Source: CAZTVF01 sp964616985 (GTDB lineage: Bacteria > Planctomycetota > Phycisphaerae > SM23-33). From it: a stretch of DNA of 23,547 nucleotides. Location: contig CAZTVF010000086.1 of the NCBI GenBank assembly GCA_964616985.1, positions 1 through 23,547 of the forward strand, read 5' to 3'. The notes beneath the pieces were generated by a model that saw only the letters and a list, made by a program, of their open reading frames with translations, was not told the origin of the DNA and made no database searches. The translations under genes and the position numbers were made by a program. Shown piece after piece: positions 14,270-22,478 of this stretch (its first letter is position 1; each line of letters starts with the position of its first letter).

Positions 14270-14324
14270 GCTGGCATGTTGTGGCCAATTCTTTGTGCGG
14301 GCGGCACCGAGCCTGAAGTATGCG

Positions 14325-15611
14325 TTACGGCTGCTCGGGGGCCAGGCCCATGCGGACGTAGACTGGGTGGATCATGCGGGAGAATGCGCGCAGGCGGCAG
14401 GCGAAGAAGGCGCCGACGGCGATGCACGCGCAGCCGCCCATGAAGATCGCACCGGTCGATCCGAAGCCGTGCGCCACGCCTCCGGCCAGCAGGCTGCCGA
14501 AGGGGCCCATGCCCATGAAACACATGGTGTAGAGGCTCATGACGCGGCCGCGGCGGTCGTCGTCGACGATGGTCTGGATGACGGTGTTGCTGGAGGCGAA
14601 GACGATCATGGAGCCCAGCCCCACCACCACCATCAGCGCCGCCGACAGCACCAGCGAGATCGAAAACGCCAGCGCCACCAGGCCGAATCCGCAGAGCATG
14701 GCCCCCGCCGCCATCGCACGTTCGAGGCCCATGACGGTGCGCCGCAGCGTGAGGAAGGCCGCGCCGCACAACGCCCCGCCGCCGGCGGCCCCCATCAAAA
14801 TGCCCACCCCGCTGGGGTCCTCGTGCAGGACGGTCGCCACGTACGCCGGCAGCAGCACCATGCACGACACGCCCAGCAGGCTCATGCCGGCCACCAGGAT
14901 CAAGATGCCGCGGATCGGTGCGAAGCCGAAGGTGTATTTCACGCCGTCATAGAGGTTGTGCAGCATACGTCGCTCACCTGCGGGCGGAGGCGAGGGCTTG
15001 ATCCGCATCGCCAGCAAGGCCCCGATGACGCCCAGGAACGAGACGGCATTGATCAGAAAGCACACGCCCGCGCCCGCCTGGGCGACGACGAAGCCCGCCA
15101 GCGTGGGCCCGGCCAGGCGGGAACTGTGCACGAGGAAGGAGTTCATCGCGATGGCGTTGGACAGGTCGGCGCGGCTCTCGAGCATCTGCACCACGAACGA
15201 CTGCCGCGTGGGGATCTCAAAGCCGTCGCTGAACCCCAGCAGCAGCGCCAGCACCACGATGTGCCATACCTGCACGTGCCCCGTCAGCGTCAGCACCGCC
15301 AGCGTCGCCGCCTGCAGCATGGCCGCCGTCTGGGCGGCCAGCAGCACGCGCCGGCGGTCAAGGCGGTCGGCGAAGACGCCCGCGAAGGGGGCGATGACGA
15401 AGGTGAGGATCTGGCTGCTGAAGCCCACGATGCCCAGGTCGAATTCCCGCCCCGTCAGGCTGAACACCAGGACGCCCAGGGCCATCCGCTGCATCCACGT
15501 GCCCACCAGCGACACCCCCTGCCCGAAGAAGAACAGGCGGTAATTGCGGTGCGCCAATGCCGGCAGCAGCGTGCGGCGCGGGCGGTGCGGGTTGGCTGAG
15601 GCAGGCTCCAT
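14325..15611 (-). CDS. MFS transporter, EntS-like (MFS_3)
   Basis: The product is 428 aa with about 12 transmembrane helices. The N-terminal pattern ALAHRNYRLFFFGQGVSLVG followed by TWMQRMALGVLVF, and the loop 2-3 motif FADRLDRRRVLL, are typical of the EntS/MFS_3 group of proton-driven exporters. RRGRVMSLYTMCFMGMGPFG in the second half is also characteristic. The substrate is unknown; siderophores or drugs are known for relatives. No Shine-Dalgarno precedes the ATG. Instead a strong promoter, TTGTCA-N17-TAGACT, ends 6 bases before it, so the message is probably leaderless. It is divergent from the DHOD-like gene. Confidence 0.92.
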   Translation of the reverse strand: MEPASANPHRPRRTLLPALAHRNYRLFFFGQGVSLVGTWMQRMALGVLVFSLTGREFDLGIVGFSSQILTFVIAPFAGVFADRLDRRRVLLAAQTAAMLQAATLAVLTLTGHVQVWHIVVLALLLGFSDGFEIPTRQSFVVQMLESRADLSNAIAMNSFLVHSSRLAGPTLAGFVVAQAGAGVCFLINAVSFLGVIGALLAMRIKPSPPPAGERRMLHNLYDGVKYTFGFAPIRGILILVAGMSLLGVSCMVLLPAYVATVLHEDPSGVGILMGAAGGGALCGAAFLTLRRTVMGLERAMAAGAMLCGFGLVALAFSISLVLSAALMVVVGLGSMIVFASSNTVIQTIVDDDRRGRVMSLYTMCFMGMGPFGSLLAGGVAHGFGSTGAIFMGGCACIAVGAFFACRLRAFSRMIHPVYVRMGLAPEQP

Positions 15612-15617
15612 CCACGC

Positions 15618-15646
15618 AGTCTATGGCTTTGGGGGCGCGGTGACAA
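15618..15646 (-). promoter_or_regulatory. Promoter for the MFS gene, start at or next to the ATG
   Basis: On the minus strand, TTGTCA (15646-15641) and TAGACT (15623-15618) are 17 bases apart. Only 6 bases lie between the -10 and the ATG at 15611. Confidence 0.6.
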
Positions 15647-15733
15647 CACCCTGGGATTTTCGCCGCCGCCCGTTTCAGCGGTCTATGATGAAATGTAATT
15701 TACGCATACTCGAGACCCTAAAGGAGTCGAACC

Positions 15734-16741
15734 ATGGACCTTTCAACAACCTACATGGGCCTGAAACTATCGAGCCCGCTCGTCCCCTCCGCCTCGCCGT
15801 TGAGCCGCGACCTGGACAACCTTAGGCGGATGGCCGATGCCGGCGCCGGGGCCGTCGTCCTGTGGTCCCTCTTCGAGGAACAGATTCAGCACGACGCCCG
15901 GGAACTCGATTTCTACATGCAGTACGGCACGGAGAGGTTCGCCGAGTCGCTCACCTATTTCCCGCGGCCGGCCGAGTTCCACCTCGCCCCCGAGCAGTAC
16001 CTCAAGCACGTCGCCGCCGCCAAGGCCGCGGTGAAGATCCCCATCATCGCCTCGCTCAACGGCATCTCTACCGGCGGCTGGATCAGCTACGCCCGAAAGA
16101 TGCAGGACGCCGGGGCCGACGCGCTGGAGTTGAACGTCTACTTCATTCCCACCGACCCGCGCCTCAGCGGCGAGCGGGTCGAGAACGTCTACCTCGCCGT
16201 CCTGGCGGCCGTGAAGGCCAGCGTCACCATCCCGGTGGCGATGAAGCTGTCGCCCTACTTCTCCTCAACGGCCAACTTCGTCACGCGGCTGGACCAGGCC
16301 GGGGCGGACGGCCTGGTGCTCTTCAACCGTTTCTACCAGCCGGACATCAACCTCGACGCGCTGGAGGTTCAGCCCAACCTGCTGCTGAGCAGCACGTTTG
16401 AGAGCCGCCTGCCCATGCGGTGGATGGCCATCCTGCACGGCAAGGTGCGGGCCTCGCTGGCCGCCAGCACCGGCATCCAGACGGCCGAGGACGTGACGAA
16501 GATGATCATGGCCGGGGCGGACGTGGCGACGATGTGCTCGTGCCTGCTCCGCAACGGCATCGACCACCTCAAGACGCTGCGGCAGGGGCTGATCGACATC
16601 ATGGAGTCGAAGGAATATGAGTCAGTCGCCCAGATGCGCGGCGTGCTCAGCCAGAAGAAATGCCCCGAGCCGGCAGCCTTCGAACGCGCGAACTACATGA
16701 AGGCGATCAGCAGCTTCGGGCCGACGATGACGCTCGAATAA
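15734..16741 (+). CDS. Dihydroorotate dehydrogenase-like flavoprotein
   Basis: The product is 335 aa; AAGGAG precedes the ATG. It is a TIM barrel of the DHOD family: opening DLSTTYMGLKLSSPLVPSAS, VKIPIIASLNG (100-110), VAMKLSPYF (168-176), AGADGLVLFNRF (189-200) and the FMN-phosphate region STGIQTAEDV (245-254). At the position of the usual N-x-SCPN active-site loop it has ELNVYFIPTDP (132-142), so the catalytic Cys or Ser of true PyrD is missing. This variant is annotated widely as DHOD-like, and I do not assign it to pyrimidine synthesis. No pyr genes are adjacent. Confidence 0.9.
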   Translation: MDLSTTYMGLKLSSPLVPSASPLSRDLDNLRRMADAGAGAVVLWSLFEEQIQHDARELDFYMQYGTERFAESLTYFPRPAEFHLAPEQYLKHVAAAKAAVKIPIIASLNGISTGGWISYARKMQDAGADALELNVYFIPTDPRLSGERVENVYLAVLAAVKASVTIPVAMKLSPYFSSTANFVTRLDQAGADGLVLFNRFYQPDINLDALEVQPNLLLSSTFESRLPMRWMAILHGKVRASLAASTGIQTAEDVTKMIMAGADVATMCSCLLRNGIDHLKTLRQGLIDIMESKEYESVAQMRGVLSQKKCPEPAAFERANYMKAISSFGPTMTLE

Positions 16742-16748
16742 CAAAAGA

Positions 16749-16838
16749 AGAAGAAACGGAAAGAGAGCGGGATTTAGGAAGATGCTGAAGATTCAGGGGA
16801 TGCAGAAGAAGATAAAAGAAGAAACGGAAAGAGAGCGG
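16749..16838. repeat. GA-rich direct repeat pair
   Basis: An exact 22-mer, beginning AGAAGAAACGGAAAGAGAGC, occurs at 16749-16770 and 16817-16838. The first copy continues into GGGATT, the motif also found at 4091-4098 and near 17037-17044. It opens the gene-free stretch 16742-17058. Confidence 0.75.
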
Positions 16839-16893
16839 ACCGCAGAAGGATTGTCTGGCGGTCTTTCAAGGTTGAATCTGGGAGTAAGGCGCT

Positions 16894-16970
16894 GGCGGCG
16901 GCTTGCTGTTCGGCGCTGTCAAATGCGGGTGACGCCTGGGGCCTACAGCGCCGAACGTCAAGCCGTCGTC
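16894..16970. repeat. Dispersed palindromic repeat, complete copy
   Basis: Arms 16894-16919 and 16945-16970 are inverted with 22 of 26 positions matching. TTCGGCGCTGT/ACAGCGCCGAA is perfect. The arms match those at 2041-2117 and 10541-10566, while the 25-nt loop differs from the 2041 copy. The rest of 16742-17058 is purine-rich and shows no gene. Confidence 0.75.
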
Positions 16971-17058
16971 AAACGCACTCGCATATTCGATTGTGATGAC
17001 AACGAGTGAAGAAGATGAAGAGGAACGGGGCACAGAGCGGGATTGAGATCCTGCCGGC

Positions 17059-18549
17059 TTAGTTGGCGGCGGGTTCGGCGGCGACTTCCTGCGGGTAGGG
17101 GCGGATGCGGTCCTGCGGGCGGGGAGCGATCTCGCCAGGCATGGGCGCGGTGGGCAGGACCCACTCCTGCGGCAGCGGGAACAGGCGGACCATTTCGTCG
17201 GACTCCACCGCGAACTCGCGACGGCCCCACTCCAGCCACTGGCGCTGCAACTCGGGCATCGTCACTCCCAGCTTGTGGAGGATGTCTTTAAGTTCCTTCT
17301 TCTGCGCCAGGCCGGTGGCAATCTGCTGCAGCCAATGCGGCCGCTCCTGGGCCAGGAACGCCAGCAGGCTGGCCAGCTGGGCATAGTTGCCGCTGTGGAC
17401 GGGCTTGCCCAGCAGTTCCCCCAGCGGGCGGAAGAATGTGCCCTCGCCGATGGGTTCGTGGAAGAGTTTCACGTACTGGTTGCGCGACATGGACTGGGGG
17501 AACAGGCTGAGCTGGATGTAGTTCGCCAGCCCTTCCTGCAGCCAGGCGTGCGAGGCGTCGCCCACAAGCAGCCGCAGTTCCCGTGCAACGACGGCGTGCG
17601 TGGCCTCGTGCACGTATACGGGCCGGATCTGCATGGGGCCTTCGCGGACGGCGGCGCAGATATCCTGCACGGTGTAGCCCGTGTGCGAGGGCGGGACGAC
17701 GGCGACGTTCCACTGGCGGCCCAGCTGGATGAAGAACGAGCTGTAATCCTCCATCCGGCGGAAGATGAACATGGCGATAGGGCCGCTGTCCTCGACGGGT
17801 TTGGCATCGGTGAAGACGCGGCGGGTCCACGACCGCAGCCGCTTCATGTGGTCGATGATCTCGAGCATCTGCTCGCGGGGAACTTCGTCCATCGCGTCGG
17901 TGGCCACCAGGAAATCGTCCACCATCACCGTCTGCACGGGCCGGTCCGGGAAGGCGGTCTTGACCATCGCCTCGTCGGCGGCATCGGCGTCATCGTCGGC
18001 TTCGACCACCAGCTGGTCCAGCCATATCTGCGAGGCGTTGGACTCGACCCGCAGCGCCAGGGCCCGCACCTCCGACCACGCCCCCACCTTGTCGTTGCCC
18101 CATCGCCACAGCGGCAGCGGCCACTCCATGCGTTTGGCCTGGCCGCCGGGGAGGAGGTCGAAACGGCGCTGGAAGATCAGGCCGCTGTCGGCGTCCATGG
18201 CGAACCATCGCATCTGCACGGGGCCTTCGGCGCTGGCGACGCGGACATGGGCGGTGAGCTTGCTGCGGCGGTGCAGCGAGACCGTCTCCGGCAGTGGCAG
18301 AATGACGTAGGCCGCGCGGGAGGGGTCGACGATGTGCAGCTCGATGGAGCCCGCCTTGGCCTCGGCCGAGTCTTCGCCGACGACGCGGAGCAGGCAGTTT
18401 CCGGTCTTGAGGGCGGCGGGTTCGAGCTTGCCGAAACTGACGGGGGCAGGTTGCGAAGTGGCCCTGGCCGCCTGGGCGGAGGCGACGGAAAGCCCCAGCA
18501 CGGCGGCGACCAGCAGGGCGCAGATTCTCGCTTTATTCCAACCGAACAT
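17059..18549 (-). CDS. Secreted gluzincin-like protein (HEATH)
   Basis: The product is 496 aa. The start at 18549 follows GAGGAG and opens a signal peptide (ARICALLVAAVLGLSVASAQA); the frame is open for 76 more codons upstream but those have no such features. Residues about 42-185 look like a beta-sandwich module (LHIVDPSRAAYVILPLP, then IWLDQLVVEAD), perhaps a binding domain. The second half carries VHEATHAVV with HEATH at 314-318 and, 20 residues later, WLQEGLANYIQ with Glu339: the HExxH...E zinc arrangement of gluzincin peptidases. The Pro-rich C-terminus (RPQDRIRPYPQE) is probably disordered. Peptidase activity is inference. A TATACT -10 lies 26 bases upstream. Confidence 0.88.
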   Translation of the reverse strand: MFGWNKARICALLVAAVLGLSVASAQAARATSQPAPVSFGKLEPAALKTGNCLLRVVGEDSAEAKAGSIELHIVDPSRAAYVILPLPETVSLHRRSKLTAHVRVASAEGPVQMRWFAMDADSGLIFQRRFDLLPGGQAKRMEWPLPLWRWGNDKVGAWSEVRALALRVESNASQIWLDQLVVEADDDADAADEAMVKTAFPDRPVQTVMVDDFLVATDAMDEVPREQMLEIIDHMKRLRSWTRRVFTDAKPVEDSGPIAMFIFRRMEDYSSFFIQLGRQWNVAVVPPSHTGYTVQDICAAVREGPMQIRPVYVHEATHAVVARELRLLVGDASHAWLQEGLANYIQLSLFPQSMSRNQYVKLFHEPIGEGTFFRPLGELLGKPVHSGNYAQLASLLAFLAQERPHWLQQIATGLAQKKELKDILHKLGVTMPELQRQWLEWGRREFAVESDEMVRLFPLPQEWVLPTAPMPGEIAPRPQDRIRPYPQEVAAEPAAN

Positions 18550-18879
18550 CCTGCGGCTCCTCGAACGACTGGTCAAGTATAAGAGACCGCCCATACTCCC
18601 GCTACAGCAAAAGACGAAATCAGGCACGATGTTACACCCGCGTGACAGCCACCGGCCTGCCGTTTGGGTGCCATGCCGAAGCATCGCGCTGTCTGCGACG
18701 CGCCGGCATGCCCGGCCGCGTATGCCAAGTGAATTTCGGCGGCCCGCAAACGCCGGCACCGATGACAGCACGCTCACCCCCCTCTAGTGTCATCGAGCCG
18801 GCCGCATCCTTCGCTGACGGCGATGGATTTTCTTCGAGCGTCTACCCGCGGAGAGAAGTTTTCGGTACACTCCCCGGCC
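18550..18879. other. Divergent intergenic region
   Basis: This 330-bp gap separates divergent starts. On the minus strand TATACT (18581-18576) is a -10 candidate for the gluzincin-like gene, without a good -35. On the plus strand TACACT (18866-18871) precedes cmk by 8 bases. An imperfect inverted pair CATGCCG/CGGCATG lies at 18672-18678 and 18704-18710. I see no gene. Confidence 0.4.
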
Positions 18880-19542
18880 ATGATCATCACGATTGATGGC
18901 CCGGCGGGCTCGGGCAAGAGCACCGCCGCCAGGAAACTGGCCCAGGCCCTGGGTATCGCCTACCTCGATACCGGGGCCACGTATCGCGCCGTCACGCTGG
19001 CGGCCCTCCGCGCGGGAATCGACCTGGCGGACGAGCCCGCCCTGGCGGCCGTGGCCAGGAAGCTGAAGCTGAGGCTGACCCCCCACGCCGCCGGCCTGAT
19101 CGTCGTGCTCGACGGCCAGGACGTCAGCCGCGAGATTCGCTCGGCCGAGGTCTCGGACAAGAGCCGCCATGCCGCCGCATCGCCCCTGGTGCGGGAGGTG
19201 CTGGTGGAGCTCCAGCGATCACTGGGGGCGGAACTGGGCAGCTTCGTCACCGAAGGCCGCGATCAGGGCACGGTCGTCTTTCCCAAGGCCGACTTCAAAT
19301 TCTACCTCGACGCCGCCCCCGACGAGCGGGCCCGCCGCCGCCTGGCCGAGCTTCAGGCCTCCGACCCCGGCGCCAGCTACGAGCAGGTGCTGCAGGCCAT
19401 TCTGGACCGTGACCACCGCGACCGCAGCCGCCCGGTGGCGCCGCTGATGAAGCCCGCCGACGCCATCGAGATCGACACCTCCCATCTCGAGATCGACCAG
19501 ACCACCCAGCGCCTGCTGGATTACGTTCGAGGACACCGATGA
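18880..19542 (+). CDS. cmk: Cytidylate kinase
   Basis: The product is 220 aa, the standard length for bacterial CMP/dCMP kinase, which uses ATP to make CDP or dCDP. The P-loop GPAGSGKST is at 7-15, then YLDTGATYRAVTL (28-40), the NMP-binding region with DVSREIRSAEVS (81-92), TEGRDQGTVVFP (124-135) and the lid arginines in DERARRRLAELQ (148-159). The residue after GRD is Gln where Met or Ile is common. The ATG at 18880 has no Shine-Dalgarno; a TACACT hexamer ends 8 bases before it. The stop overlaps the plsC start (ATGA), so the two are translationally coupled. Confidence 0.96.
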   Translation: MIITIDGPAGSGKSTAARKLAQALGIAYLDTGATYRAVTLAALRAGIDLADEPALAAVARKLKLRLTPHAAGLIVVLDGQDVSREIRSAEVSDKSRHAAASPLVREVLVELQRSLGAELGSFVTEGRDQGTVVFPKADFKFYLDAAPDERARRRLAELQASDPGASYEQVLQAILDRDHRDRSRPVAPLMKPADAIEIDTSHLEIDQTTQRLLDYVRGHR

Positions 19543-20246
19543 GCCGCCTGTCCAGCCATCCCAACCCCGGCTTCAAGACGTGGCTGATCCATGGCGACGT
19601 TCAGATGGGCACCTTCTGGTACTGCCTGATGCGGCGGATTTTCCACGTCGTGGTCTCCGCCTACGGCAAGGTGCGGGTGTTCAACCGCCGCGTGGAGCCC
19701 GTCTCCGGCGGCGCGGTCTACATCTGCAACCACCAGAGCTACCTCGACCCGATCCTGGTCAGCTACGCGTTGAAGCGGCCGATGAACTACATGGCCCGCG
19801 ACACGCTGTTCGGCAAGATCTTCGGCCCGATGATCCGCTCGGTGAACGCGTTCCCCGTCAAGCGAGGCACCGCCGACACCGGGGCTCTGAAGGAGGCGAT
19901 GCGCCGCCTCAAGGCCAACAGCCAGGTGGCGATCTTCGCCGAGGGCACGCGGACGACGGATGGGCGGATCGCCCCGCTGCTTCCGGGCGCGATGCTGCTG
20001 GCCCAGCGGGCGGCCCAGTGGACCGTGCCGGTGGTAATCGACGGCGCGATCGAGTGCTGGCCGCGATGGCAGAAGCTGCCCAGCCCGGGCAACATCATCG
20101 TGCAGTACGGCAAGCCGATCCCGCGCGAGGTGGCGGCCTCGATGAAGCCGGCTGAACTGGCCGCCATGATCCGCCGCCAGATGATCGAGATCCAGGCCGA
20201 GATGCGGAAGCGTATCGGCCGCCCTCCGATTATATATGATGACTGA
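19539..20246 (+). CDS. plsC: 1-acyl-sn-glycerol-3-phosphate acyltransferase
   Basis: The product is 235 aa. PlsC-type enzymes acylate lysophosphatidate to phosphatidate at the inner membrane. The four acyltransferase blocks are visible: NHQSYLD (64-70, the HX4D catalytic motif), FPVKRG (105-110), FAEGTRT (133-139) and VPVVIDGA further on. A hydrophobic stretch around MRRIFHVVVSAYG may associate with the membrane. The ATG overlaps the cmk stop by 4 bases and is preceded by GAGGA. A cmk-plsC pair is found in many bacteria. Confidence 0.94.
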   Translation: MSRLSSHPNPGFKTWLIHGDVQMGTFWYCLMRRIFHVVVSAYGKVRVFNRRVEPVSGGAVYICNHQSYLDPILVSYALKRPMNYMARDTLFGKIFGPMIRSVNAFPVKRGTADTGALKEAMRRLKANSQVAIFAEGTRTTDGRIAPLLPGAMLLAQRAAQWTVPVVIDGAIECWPRWQKLPSPGNIIVQYGKPIPREVAASMKPAELAAMIRRQMIEIQAEMRKRIGRPPIIYDD

Positions 20247-20352
20247 GCGTGGCACGGGTGCTGTCGCCTGTGAGCCAACGTGACATGTTTTACGCGTGCG
20301 AATGTGGAACAACGTGGTGTGCGACATTCCGTAAATGCTGCAGGAGTTCAAC

Positions 20353-21444
20353 ATGAAGAAGTATCGCGGTCTTGAGAAGCCCCTGGAACTGAACTGGCAA
20401 GGGCTGGTCGACAACATCCTCCGCAAGGGCACGCCCAAGCGGCCTTACCACATGGAGCTGTTCCACGACGGCGAGATCGGCAAGGCGATCGTCGACCGTT
20501 TCGGCCTGCGCGAGGGCCTGGACAAGAACGATCCGCACCTCGAACGCCGGGTGGGCATCCGGCTCAATCGCTTCTGCGGCTTCGACTATCAGTGCGTGGG
20601 TATTCTGGGCTCGGCGCTCAACCTCAACTGGAAGAGCACCGAGGACACGGCCGACCTCAAGCGGGCAGGCGGGCGCGGCTACATCGACGAGCACGTGGGA
20701 CCGATCACCAACTGGGAGCAGTTCGAGAAGTACCCCTGGCCGCAGTTCGACACGCCGTTGGCCCACGAGGCCCTGGACTGGTACAACAAGAACACGCCGC
20801 AGGACATGTGTCTGATCGCCTTCACCGGGCACTTCGCCGAGGAAGTGACCTGGCTGATGGGCTACGAGACGCTGTGCTATGCGCTGTTCGAGCAACGCGA
20901 CCTGGTGCAGGCCATCGCCGACAAGCTGATGGACCACTATCGCCGGGCCATGAAGATGTTCGCCCAGTACGACCGCATCAAGATGACCTGGGCCACCGAC
21001 GACATGGGCTACAAGACCGGCCTGATGATCTCGCCGGACGACACGCGGCAGTTCGTCCTCAAGAACCACAAGGAACTCGCCCGCATGTCGCACGAGATGG
21101 GCCGACCCTACCTGCTGCACTCATGCGGCAAGCTGCACGACATCATCGATGACCTCATCGACGACGTGAAGATCGACGCCAAGCACAGCTGGGAAGACAC
21201 CATCGAGGACGTGCGTGACGCGAAGAAGACCTACGGCCGGCGCACGGGCCTGCTGGGCGCGATCGACGTGGATTTCCTCTGCCGCTCCGACGAGGCCGCC
21301 ATCCGCAAACGCGTCCGCGATACGCTCGACGTGTGCCTGCCCGGCGGCGGTTTCACGCTCGGCACCGGCAACAGCGTCGCCAACTACGTCCCGCTCGAGA
21401 ACTACCTCGCGATGATCGACGAAGGGCGGTTGTACGGGATGTGA
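20353..21444 (+). CDS. Uroporphyrinogen decarboxylase-family protein, methyltransferase-like
   Basis: The product is 363 aa. The ATG at 20353 has AGGAG six bases upstream, so it is preferred over an in-frame ATG at 20335. It is a TIM barrel of the UroD/MtaA family: ATDDMGYKTGLMISP (214-227), LLHSCGKLHDIIDDLID (254-270) and CLPGGGFTLGTGNS (328-341). His256, Cys258 and possibly Cys328 resemble the zinc site of corrinoid-dependent methyltransferases, and the N-terminal Arg residues that HemE uses for substrate are not apparent. It is therefore unlikely to be HemE, and methyl transfer is an inference. No corrinoid protein gene is adjacent in the window. Confidence 0.9.
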   Translation: MKKYRGLEKPLELNWQGLVDNILRKGTPKRPYHMELFHDGEIGKAIVDRFGLREGLDKNDPHLERRVGIRLNRFCGFDYQCVGILGSALNLNWKSTEDTADLKRAGGRGYIDEHVGPITNWEQFEKYPWPQFDTPLAHEALDWYNKNTPQDMCLIAFTGHFAEEVTWLMGYETLCYALFEQRDLVQAIADKLMDHYRRAMKMFAQYDRIKMTWATDDMGYKTGLMISPDDTRQFVLKNHKELARMSHEMGRPYLLHSCGKLHDIIDDLIDDVKIDAKHSWEDTIEDVRDAKKTYGRRTGLLGAIDVDFLCRSDEAAIRKRVRDTLDVCLPGGGFTLGTGNSVANYVPLENYLAMIDEGRLYGM

Positions 21445-21501
21445 GAATGGCGAGGTTCGTGGTGGATGGCGCGTTCTTGACGATGGCGCGGTTGTCCCCA
21501 T

Positions 21502-21563
21502 TTAGCGGCGGACGGGACATTCGCCCGGTGGCGCCAGCAGGCGGACGTGCCGTCCGCCGCTAA
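21502..21563. repeat. Perfect 14-bp inverted repeat between convergent genes
   Basis: TTAGCGGCGGACGG (21502-21515) and CCGTCCGCCGCTAA (21550-21563) are exact inverses. Outer TTGTCCCC and GGGGACAG blocks are also inverted. It sits between the UroD-like gene and the HAD gene, which converge, so it may act as a two-way terminator, though it lacks a T-run. Confidence 0.65.
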
Positions 21564-21590
21564 CTGCTGTACACCAGTCGGGGACAGTCT

Positions 21591-22262
21591 TCACACCAGC
21601 TTGAGCAACTCCTGCGGGCGTTCGATCAGCGTCTGGGCGCCGTTGACGAGGAGTTCGTCGGCGGTGCGGAAACCCCAGAGGGCGCCGATGGGATACATGC
21701 CCGCGCACACGGCCGTCTGCATGTCGGTGTTCGTGTCGCCGACGTAAAGGAACTGCTCGGCCGGCACGGCGAGCTCGCGGGCAATGCTGATCGCGGACAT
21801 CGGGTCGGGCTTTTTGGGGATGCCGTTTCGCTCGCCGCGGACCGAATCGAATTTCCAGCGATCGAGCATCTTGGCCACCATCAGGCGGGTGAACTCGTCG
21901 GGCTTGTTGGACAGGACCGCCATCTTGATGCCCCGCTGCACGAGGCCATCGAGCAGTTCCGGAACGCCGTCGTACAGGCGGGTCTTCAGGGCCCATCGCT
22001 GTCCGTAGTCCTTGCGGTAGACCTCGACCATCTTGTCGAGCGTCTCCTTCTTCCGCACATCCTTCGGCAGGGCCCGCAGGACGAAGTTCAGCACCCCGTC
22101 GCCCACGAAATACTTGCACTCGGTCACCGTGCGCTGCGGAAACCCGCACACCGCCAACGCCACATTCATCGAATCCGTCAAATCCTCGATGGTATCCAGC
22201 AGCGTGCCATCAAGGTCGAAAAGAACGGCTTTGAACTTGTTTGTCATAATGATTTCGGCCAT
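21591..22262 (-). CDS. HAD hydrolase, phosphoglycolate phosphatase-like
   Basis: The product is 223 aa from the ATG at 22262, or 218 aa from an ATG at 22247; neither has a clear Shine-Dalgarno. HAD motif I is FDLDGTLLDT (15-24), motif II is in MAVLSNKPDEF, motif III is Lys in GIPKKPDP, and motif IV is YVGDTNTDM. An alpha-helical cap follows motif I (NVALAVCGFPQRTVTE, then FVGDGVLNFVLRAL). This pattern is closest to Gph/PGP-type phosphatases that hydrolyse 2-phosphoglycolate, but related enzymes act on other phosphoesters, so no symbol is given. Confidence 0.92.
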   Translation of the reverse strand: MAEIIMTNKFKAVLFDLDGTLLDTIEDLTDSMNVALAVCGFPQRTVTECKYFVGDGVLNFVLRALPKDVRKKETLDKMVEVYRKDYGQRWALKTRLYDGVPELLDGLVQRGIKMAVLSNKPDEFTRLMVAKMLDRWKFDSVRGERNGIPKKPDPMSAISIARELAVPAEQFLYVGDTNTDMQTAVCAGMYPIGALWGFRTADELLVNGAQTLIERPQELLKLV

Positions 22263-22340
22263 AAAGGTGCCACGACCACGGGCCCGGTGCCCGGCAGGCG
22301 AACATCTTAGTCATCTGCCAACGAGTTGAAAGGGGTTTCT

Positions 22341-22478
22341 ATGACGATGCTGAACACCGGGATCGATCGAGACCACAAATCTCACGCCCATCCACACAGG
22401 CCCGATGGCGGTTACAGCATCTCCGGGCTGCTGCGCATGCCCTCCCGTTGTCTTCAGCATGAAAGAGTACAGGGATGA
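22341..22478 (+). CDS. Small ORF overlapping the next gene, possible leader peptide or gene remnant
   Basis: This ORF encodes 45 aa. The ATG at 22341 has GAAAGGGG upstream at good spacing, and the TGA overlaps the ATG of the next gene (ATGA at 22475-22478), which suggests coupled translation. Residues 17-25 read HPHRPDGGY, followed by SISGLL. The downstream protein has HPHRPDGGYPVGGLL near its own N-terminus. The similarity suggests a truncated duplicate of that N-terminus, or a short regulatory peptide. The rest (CLQHERVQG) matches nothing I recognise. It is too short for confident coding assignment. Confidence 0.5.
   Translation: MTMLNTGIDRDHKSHAHPHRPDGGYSISGLLRMPSRCLQHERVQG

Noticed and set aside
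13986..15599. 537-codon plus-strand frame opposite the MFS gene
   Set aside because: Low-complexity His/Gln/Arg-rich translation that is the shadow of the MFS transporter.
16782..17009. 75-codon plus-strand frame after the DHOD-like gene
   Set aside because: It spans the GA-rich direct repeat and the dispersed palindrome and has no recognisable protein features.
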